Shown: one piece after another, positions 58,552 through 64,000 of the stretch | Layout of the letters: each line of letters starts with the position of its first letter | Numbering within the stretch: the stretch's first letter is position 1 | Assembly: GCF_003473295.1 (NCBI RefSeq) | Contig: NZ_QRMP01000011.1 | Coordinates: 1 to 64,000, forward strand | Reading direction: 5' to 3' | Origin: Parabacteroides sp. AM08-6 | GTDB lineage: Bacteria; Bacteroidota; Bacteroidia; Bacteroidales; Tannerellaceae | Length of the DNA: 64,000 bases | Notes under the pieces: model-generated | Seen by the model: the letters and a program-made list of their open reading frames with translations, nothing else | Told to the model about the DNA's origin: nothing | The model's database searches: none | Position numbers and translations under genes: made by a program

Positions 58552-59796
58552 ATGGCAAGAATAAGAATAAAGAACTTTGGTCCTATTAAAGAAGGTTGTT
58601 CTGATAATGATGGTTGGATAGAAATAAGGAAGGTGTCTGTATTTATAGGTAATCAAGGAGGTGGTAAAAGCTGTATTGCTAAATTGATTTCCACCTTTAC
58701 TTGGATGGAGAAGGTTTTGGTTAGGGGGGATTATGTTATAAATGATTTTTCAGCATCAAAGTTTAGGCAAACTTATTGTGGGTATCATCGCATCGAAAAC
58801 TACTTCTTTAACAGAGAACATGTGGATGTAGCTGAGATTGAATATGAGGGTGGAGCTTATTCCATGCGATACGTCAAGGGGAATTTCTGGATAAAGGCGT
58901 ACATGACTCAGACCTATCATCTACCACAGATTATGTATGCACCCACTGAAAGAAACTTTATCAGCGTCATTAAAGAAGTGGGGGCGTTCAAGACTTTACC
59001 GGATTCTTTATTGGAGTATCTTACGGAATTCAATAATGCCAAAGATGAGATAAAAGATGGCTTGTCATTACCGATTAATAATGCAAATATTGAGTATGAT
59101 AAGCAACATGATGTGATTAATGTCAATGATAGCGATTATAAAATAGAACTATCAAAGGCATCAAGTGGTTTCCAATCGTTAGTACCCTTGTATTTGGTTT
59201 CATGGTATCTTGCTTATGTGGTAAGAAGACAGGTGGAGAATCCTCAGAAGATGAGTCATGATGAATTCCGGCGATTTAATGACGGCGTAAAATTAATCTG
59301 GGCGAATTCTAGTCTAACGAATGAGCAACGGAAAATTGCGTTATCAGCATTGTCGTCTCACTTTAGTAAGTCGGCATTTATTAATATTGTTGAAGAACCT
59401 GAGCAAAATCTGTTCCCGGTTTCTCAGCAAAATCTGTTATATAGTTTACTCGAATTTAATAATTTGTCCAGCGAAAATCAGTTGATAATTACAACACAGA
59501 GTCCATATGTCATTAATGGTTTGTCTTTGGCCATAAAAGCCGGGCAGGTAGAACAAAAGATGGAAGCTGCCGGTAAGGAGGGTGATAGGGAAGAGTTAGA
59601 TAGACTCGTTCCATTGAAGTCGCTTTTGTCTAAAGATGATTGGATAATTTATGAGGTAGATAACAAGGGGGCAGTCTCTAAGCTGGTAGACTATGATGGT
59701 CTTCCTTCCGATGAAAATTGTTTGAATGAGCTGTTGGCGGAAACAGGAGGATTATTTTCCGAACTATTGCGACTGGAGGACAGATATGAAAAATAG
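58552..59796 (+). CDS. OLD/RecF-like AAA ATPase of a two-gene system
   Basis: A 414-residue ATPase with Walker A FIGNQGGGKSCIAK near residue 34, a long middle insertion (residues 90-210), signature-like ASSGFQSLVPLYL, Walker B NIVEEPEQNLFP and TTQSPYVINGL. There is no TOPRIM nuclease domain, unlike classical OLD proteins, so an effector partner is expected. A second start codon overlaps its end by 11 bases (ATGAAAAATAG), showing it once had a translationally coupled partner. The surroundings suggest defence; the family itself I cannot name more closely. Confidence 0.75.
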   Translation: MARIRIKNFGPIKEGCSDNDGWIEIRKVSVFIGNQGGGKSCIAKLISTFTWMEKVLVRGDYVINDFSASKFRQTYCGYHRIENYFFNREHVDVAEIEYEGGAYSMRYVKGNFWIKAYMTQTYHLPQIMYAPTERNFISVIKEVGAFKTLPDSLLEYLTEFNNAKDEIKDGLSLPINNANIEYDKQHDVINVNDSDYKIELSKASSGFQSLVPLYLVSWYLAYVVRRQVENPQKMSHDEFRRFNDGVKLIWANSSLTNEQRKIALSALSSHFSKSAFINIVEEPEQNLFPVSQQNLLYSLLEFNNLSSENQLIITTQSPYVINGLSLAIKAGQVEQKMEAAGKEGDREELDRLVPLKSLLSKDDWIIYEVDNKGAVSKLVDYDGLPSDENCLNELLAETGGLFSELLRLEDRYEK

Positions 59797-59960
59797 TGTC
59801 GGAAATGTTGCCAGAAAAGAGATGGTCGGCTTGTGCGATTTCTGCCTCAAACTAGAATTTTGCTTATATTGTTGAAACGGATGATTCCAATCGGCTTGGT
59901 ATTTTGCATGGAGTTACAGCCAATACATATATAACTCTGTTGAAGTTGAAAACTATTTGA
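59786..59960 (+). pseudogene. frameshifted, shortened partner gene of the second ATPase
   Basis: Starting inside the ATPase gene, this frame reads MKNSVGNVARKEMVGLCDFCLKLEF and stops after 29 codons. One base shift near 59860 continues the protein as FAYIVETDDSNRLGILHGVTANTY up to 59960. The rest is missing, because the remains of an integrase gene on the other strand begin at about that point. The product family is not recognised. Confidence 0.6.
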
Positions 59961-60553
59961 GAGTGTCTCGTTTATAGATTTTTTCTAAAATTAGGTTGGG
60001 GTCTTCATCTAATAGTTTTTCAAAAAATGCTATTTTTAATAAGGAACTAAAAATAGAAAAATAACTAGCTGCAGAGTTTTGAGATAAAGAATGTTTAGTT
60101 CTGCCAATTTGATGTGCGGCTAACAAATAGTTTTTAAAATTGTTGCATAATTCGAGGTTTATATCTTCTACAGAGCAACTTCCATGCGTAAATATTTCAA
60201 AGTGTCTGTATGTAGCCATCCATTTATCATTCTTTTTTAATGCCTTCTTTTTAAAATAATTCAAGAAACTTATTCTGGTTTTGCGAGACTTAAGGAATTT
60301 GAAATCAGAATTGTTAGCAGCTTCTTCTCTTATCAATCTTATATGTTCTGCCTTATGTCTCATGTCTATATTGCTTCTCTTTTCTTCATAAGTTCTAGGT
60401 TCCTTAAATATGTATATACCCAAGAATTCTCTTCTGGTAGTTTTTTTTGTTCCGGGTATGAAAATAGGAGGATAAAAATCAAGATATAAACTTAATTTTC
60501 CATTAGCAATCTTTTTTTTCTCGTAATGTTACTTTGATAGTATTGTTTCTCAT
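59953..60553 (-). pseudogene. tyrosine recombinase (integrase) lacking its catalytic domain
   Basis: The minus strand opens with MRNNTIKVTLREKK, then an A run of eight (60512-60519) causes a frameshift. The next frame continues with LSLYLDFYPPIFIPGTKKTTRREFLG, the arm-type DNA-binding domain of Bacteroidota integrases, followed by the SAM-like core-binding domain (FLNYFKKKALKKNDKWMATYRHFEIF ... NSAASYFSIFSSLLKIAFFEKLL). It stops at KRDTLK, just where the catalytic RHRY domain should start. It is therefore dead twice over, and marks a past mobile-element border. Confidence 0.8.
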
Positions 60554-61102
60554 ATCGATATTTGTAAAGTTTGAAAATTTGCGTAATGTATGAATAAATA
60601 TTACTCGTGATTTAATATGCTAAATTGTTTATTAGATTTTAATAAATCATACAACGTGAAGTATGAATGTGAAATGATGTAAATGTGTATATTCCTTCTT
60701 TCTGCCTGAAGCTATATATAATACTTTTCGTTTTTATTTCTATATATATTTTGCATATAAATAAATTGGGCTTTGAAATATGTCTGAAAATGTTTGATAT
60801 TTGAAATGTTTATTTTATTTTTAACAATCATTTTGTGAAAAGTAACTTTAGACTGAGAACGGAAATAATAGGTTTATCACCTGTCTCTTCTTTTATCCTA
60901 TTCTCTTTGTAGATTAGCAAGAAGTCTCTGTTTGATGCGATAGAACATTGAATTTTTATGCGTTTGATTGTGCAAGTGGTCCTGCAATAATGTAATATGA
61001 AACGTGTAGTATATGTAAGAAAGGATTAGATATGGATTATAGGTTTCCTGTTGAATATATATTTTTTATTTCTTTGTGGTAGAAAATCTAAAAAATAGAA
61101 CT
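60554..61102. other. AT-rich gap between the integrase remnant and the excisionase-like gene
   Basis: Very AT-rich, with stops in all frames. I see no gene, no clear promoter and no repeat that I can support. Confidence 0.5.
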
Positions 61103-61450
61103 ATGGTGAATAATGAAAAATTTGGTAAAGTTACTTACGATAACTTACCACAAGCAGTAGAATACCTCATCAAATTAATGGAGATGCAGGTTGAGAAACA
61201 AAACAAAGATGTATCTATTGAAGAGGATGAAATGACAATTAAAGAGGTGAGTACTTTAATAAGGAAAAGTATCAGCACAATCTATCGTTATACTAGCCAG
61301 CAGAGTATTCCGCATACAAAATTGGGCAATTCCTTACGTTTTTCTCGTTCTGAAATTTTGGCATGGATGAAGATACACAAAAATACTTCTATTCAAGATT
61401 TATCTGATGAAGTAACTATGGAGTCTCTTAAGATTTTAAATCGTAGTTGA
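61103..61450 (+). CDS. excisionase-like helix-turn-helix protein
   Basis: A 115-residue protein from MVNNEKFGKVTYDNLPQAVEYL; a GTG nine codons upstream also opens the frame but is less likely. A helical N-terminus (LIKLMEMQVEKQNK) is followed by a MerR/excisionase-type HTH_17 domain: MTIKEVSTLIRKSISTIYRYTSQQSIPHTKLGNSLRFSRSEILAWMK. Such small proteins accompany integrases of Bacteroidales mobile elements as excision factors or regulators. It lies near the dead integrase, so it is probably part of the same former element. Confidence 0.75.
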   Translation: MVNNEKFGKVTYDNLPQAVEYLIKLMEMQVEKQNKDVSIEEDEMTIKEVSTLIRKSISTIYRYTSQQSIPHTKLGNSLRFSRSEILAWMKIHKNTSIQDLSDEVTMESLKILNRS

Positions 61451-61645
61451 TGGAGTAGATATGAATTAATGCTAAATAATAACCTAAAGTATTATAGATG
61501 ATGCGGCTAATGTGCTAAAAAGTAAGGGAGTCTTCATTCTCTGTTGATATGTTCTTGCTAAAATGTGAACTATTATCGATGCATAATGTGTGGGTATTTA
61601 ATTTTCTTTGCTCATAGACTGCATTGATTGTAGAATGTTATACAT

Positions 61646-61712
61646 AGCAATATATATAGCTGATGTATATATATTGTACTTATAAGCTATAAAGTGCATC
61701 ATATATATTGCT
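61646..61712. repeat. AT-rich imperfect inverted repeat
   Basis: AGCAATATATAT plus GATG (left, 61646-61665, with an AGCT bulge) pairs with CATCATATATATTGCT (61697-61712). No T tail follows, so it is not an obvious terminator. Confidence 0.55.
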
Positions 61713-62727
61713 CTTGTTCTCCCGATATTAAATATGAATCATCCATTCGCCACGATCAAATACTTAAGGACACCTTCTTTGTTTTGAAAAAGAGTTAATG
61801 GAGTAAGTCAAAAGATCGAATCGAATAACTGGACGATATGCTTGTTGTTGAATTTATCTGTGTTCATTTTCCAGTTTTGATATTACTCAAAAAGCGGTGG
61901 CGACAGTAATTTCAGACAAATAAGTAAAGGCTTGTCCATATGTGGATGAATTTTAAGGATGGATTAATAACTTTACTTATAATAGCCAAGGTTTGCGTAC
62001 TGTTCGTCTTATTTCTAATAATTGAGGTGAGTTAGTAAAAGCTATATTTTCGACTTCTTTTTTGTTATAGGAAGCCTTCCAATATAGGTTGTTTCATAAC
62101 TGTCTAATAAAAGGAATCCTCTCTGTTATTTCTTTTTGTGATTTTGATTAAAGCATATTCTTAAATTATTTATCATTTCTTTGTCACATGGCTAAATGGA
62201 TCTCACCTTGGTGCATCTAGTTTCCGATTTTATTTTTTTATTATGCATCGGGAAATTTTCGATGCTGGCTTATAGAGGAAAGATGCCATTGAACTGATAT
62301 CTTTCGATGTAGTGTATGCATATATTTGATTATCAGTGAGATTGTATTCTGAATGGCATAATCTATAAGTCGGAAAGTATTTTATAATGTGTAAATTAGT
62401 GATTTTTAGCACTATTCTCGACTTGTACCTCCATTTTGGAAAGTAAATGGTATTTGTAATTTACTGAATATCAAAATGTAGAGCGCAAAAACGTGCAAAA
62501 ATGTCGATTTTTAGCAAGAAAAGATACAAAAATGGGGGTATTGACGGCGATTGAAGGTAGAGCCTAAATTCTGATGGCCTTGTTTACCTGCTTTTAGTGG
62601 TAACAGCTACAGACTAATTGCATTTTATATTATCGCTACACTGAATGTTATTGGATATTATAATGTTACTTCTTCTTATAAGTTTTTCTTTTAAGGCATA
62701 AGTTTAGTCGTTTTCTTATGCATAATA

Positions 62728-62757
62728 TTTGAAATCAATATGTTTTCATTATATTTG
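62728..62757 (+). promoter_or_regulatory. promoter of the AbiEi-like/AbiEii-like pair
   Basis: TTTG at 62728-62731, 18 bases, TATATTTG at 62750-62757, about 64 bases before the ATG. Confidence 0.6.
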
Positions 62758-62820
62758 CATTGTTTTCATGCAGGATGAAAATGGAGCATATACATTGAAA
62801 ATATACAAATTCGAAAAGAG

Positions 62821-63792
62821 ATGGATCCAAAAGAAATTATTATAGCCGGACAGGTAATTCCTTTACATCCATTGGATAAAAGAGAATTGAAGGGTATTTA
62901 TACGGATGCCCTGATAAGATATGCTTTTTATGAAGCAGAGTTCCAAGGAAATAGTTTTCTGGTGCTTGAATCAAAAAGAAGCGTACGGCAGACTCCTTTA
63001 CAATACAAAGTAACGGCAGATATTATACAAGCCAAGAAAAATATGCCATGCGTATTCATTTTTGATACTTTGGCATATTATGAACGGAATAGGTTGATTG
63101 AACGGGGCGTGTATTTTATTGTCAGTGACAAATTTGTTTTCCTTCCATATTTACTAATAAATGCAAAGGCTGGTACTGAAGTGAATACGGAGAGGTTGGC
63201 AATAACAGCACAGTATATTCTTCTTTATCATTTGCAATGCAAATGCCTTGATGGATATACTCTTACGATACTGGAAAAGGAGTTACCTTATAAATATGTT
63301 ACTCTCAGTCGGGCTGTCCGCCAGTTGGAAGCTATGTCTTTAATACGGGTGAGTATAAATGATGGTGGAACAAAGGTTATTCATTTTGAAGAAGGTAAGG
63401 TATCGTTGTGGAAAAAAATAGAGCCTTTGCTCCAGACACCGATAAGGGAGAGGTATCATATTTATAATACGGTAGATTGTGGAGTAATCAGTGGAGTGAA
63501 TGCCCTGGCTCATTATTCCAGCCTTAATCCTGATGGATATGCTTATGTGGCTTTGGATATTGACACATTCAAGTCGCTTAAATCAAAGAATGAACTTAAA
63601 GGACTGAACAAGCAGGAGGATGGAAAGACTATCTTGGAAGTTTGGAAATATCATCCTTTAACATCTTCAGAGGATACTGATGCGCGTTATGTAGATAAAT
63701 TGTCATTATATCTTTCGTTGCGTAATGATAAGGATCCGAGGATAGAAAAGGAACTTGAGATTATGCTGGAAAAGATGGGATTGAAAAGTTAA
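62821..63792 (+). CDS. winged-helix protein of a type IV toxin-antitoxin-like pair (AbiEi-like role)
   Basis: A 323-residue protein. The first 120 residues resemble a small nuclease-like or sensor fold (FLVLESKRSVRQTPLQYKVTADII, MPCVFIFDTLAYYERNRLIERGVYFIV), a layout I recall from MarR-like proteins encoded next to nucleotidyltransferases. A winged helix follows at about 130-185 (YTLTILEKELPYKYVTLSRAVRQLEAMSLIRV), then a C-terminal half with no known domain. It precedes an AbiEii-like gene by 21 bases, so it is probably the antitoxin/repressor. The assignment to AbiEi is by position and fold. Confidence 0.6.
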   Translation: MDPKEIIIAGQVIPLHPLDKRELKGIYTDALIRYAFYEAEFQGNSFLVLESKRSVRQTPLQYKVTADIIQAKKNMPCVFIFDTLAYYERNRLIERGVYFIVSDKFVFLPYLLINAKAGTEVNTERLAITAQYILLYHLQCKCLDGYTLTILEKELPYKYVTLSRAVRQLEAMSLIRVSINDGGTKVIHFEEGKVSLWKKIEPLLQTPIRERYHIYNTVDCGVISGVNALAHYSSLNPDGYAYVALDIDTFKSLKSKNELKGLNKQEDGKTILEVWKYHPLTSSEDTDARYVDKLSLYLSLRNDKDPRIEKELEIMLEKMGLKS

Positions 63793-63813
63793 GTAAAAGA
63801 ATAGTTAGGATTT

Positions 63814-64000
63814 ATGGTTAAAGGAATAGATAAATTTAGAGATACATTCAAAGATTTTACCGATAATTATGTAATTATTGGTGGTACTGCATGTGATGTT
63901 GCATTATCCAGAACAATCATGAAGCCTCGTGCTACGGATGACATTGATATGATTTTGATAGTTGAAAATATGACCACTGAATTTGCTAAAGTCTTTTGGA
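63814..64000 (+). CDS. AbiEii-like nucleotidyltransferase (5' part; runs off the window)
   Basis: The 62 visible codons start MVKGIDKFRDTFKDFTDNYVIIGG and contain the nucleotidyltransferase signature GGTACDVALSR ... RATDDIDMILIVE, with the metal-binding DxD as DID. That is the pattern of AbiEii/AbiGii toxin-family NTases, some of which block tRNAs by adding nucleotides to the acceptor end. The 3' end is outside the window. Confidence 0.75.
   Translation, partial: MVKGIDKFRDTFKDFTDNYVIIGGTACDVALSRTIMKPRATDDIDMILIVENMTTEFAKVFW

Larger units (their letters stand above)
61451..62820. other. long gene-poor, AT-rich stretch
   Basis: Nearly 1.4 kb without a supportable gene. A plus frame around 61885-62030 reads like a decayed protein (QKAVATVISDK, then ACPYVDEF and NNFTYNSQGLRTVRLISNN, each broken by stops), so part of it is probably pseudogene debris. 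An imperfect inverted repeat lies at 61646-61712, and the promoter of the next gene at 62728-62757. Confidence 0.5.

Overview
The window comes from a Bacteroidales chromosome. Promoters match the Bacteroides-type pattern (TTTG, about 19 bases, TAnnTTTG). The gene content is typical of the order: NigD-like, DUF4270, DUF4831, DUF3332, DUF3244 and DUF6078 proteins, GT5-like protein beside panC, FolD next to a CapA-type protein, and Obg-PgeF. The tmRNA encodes the tag GENNYALAA, which I remember from Porphyromonas/Parabacteroides-type genomes rather than from Bacteroides proper (GETNYALAA). A Parabacteroides or close relative is therefore my best guess, not a proof.

Layout. 1-1.9 kb: a decayed phosphatase fragment, a secreted esterase and ssrA (tmRNA). 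2-10.7 kb: housekeeping genes (DUF4270 lipoprotein, a single-domain GT5 protein, panC-panD, a MATE exporter, ffh, folD, a CapA-like phosphoesterase, tRNA-His). 10.7-16.3 kb: a compact minus-strand biotin operon bioB-A-F-G-C-D that makes biotin from malonyl-ACP. It is preceded by a small leader-like ORF and a strong terminator hairpin, downstream of a POT peptide transporter and a DUF4831 gene. 19.5-21.7 kb: a small DUF3244 protein and its probable TPR/HTH membrane regulator. 21.9-30.4 kb: an NtrC-type two-component system divergent from two tandem MacB/FtsX-type permeases and their ATPase, with a perfect 18-bp palindrome between them.

30.6-39 kb: more housekeeping genes (NAD(P)HX repair, hpt, adk, obg, pgeF, a B3/B4 protein, a winged-helix protein, a coiled-coil protein with zapA, and rny). 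39-48 kb: three secreted glycoside hydrolases (GH127-like, GH106-like, GH2) on the minus strand, suiting a plant polysaccharide with galactose, rhamnose and arabinose; no SusC/SusD pair is in view. 48-53.7 kb: small lipoproteins, an ABC-F ATPase, a PNPOx/zinc-ribbon protein and a DUF6125 protein, with an unusually repeat-rich intergenic stretch at 49.7-50.0 kb.

53.7-64 kb: an AT-rich accessory island. It carries hipBA with a 10-bp inverted-repeat operator, a PtuA-like AAA ATPase without an HNH partner, a frameshifted NERD gene, a second OLD/RecF-like ATPase whose overlapping downstream partner is frameshifted, a tyrosine integrase that has lost its catalytic domain, an excisionase-like HTH protein, and at the edge an AbiEi/AbiEii-like winged-helix plus nucleotidyltransferase pair. 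It looks like a defence/toxin-antitoxin hotspot that is partly in decay. The least explained features are the second ATPase with its lost partner, the biotin leader, and the repeat-rich intergenic DNA.
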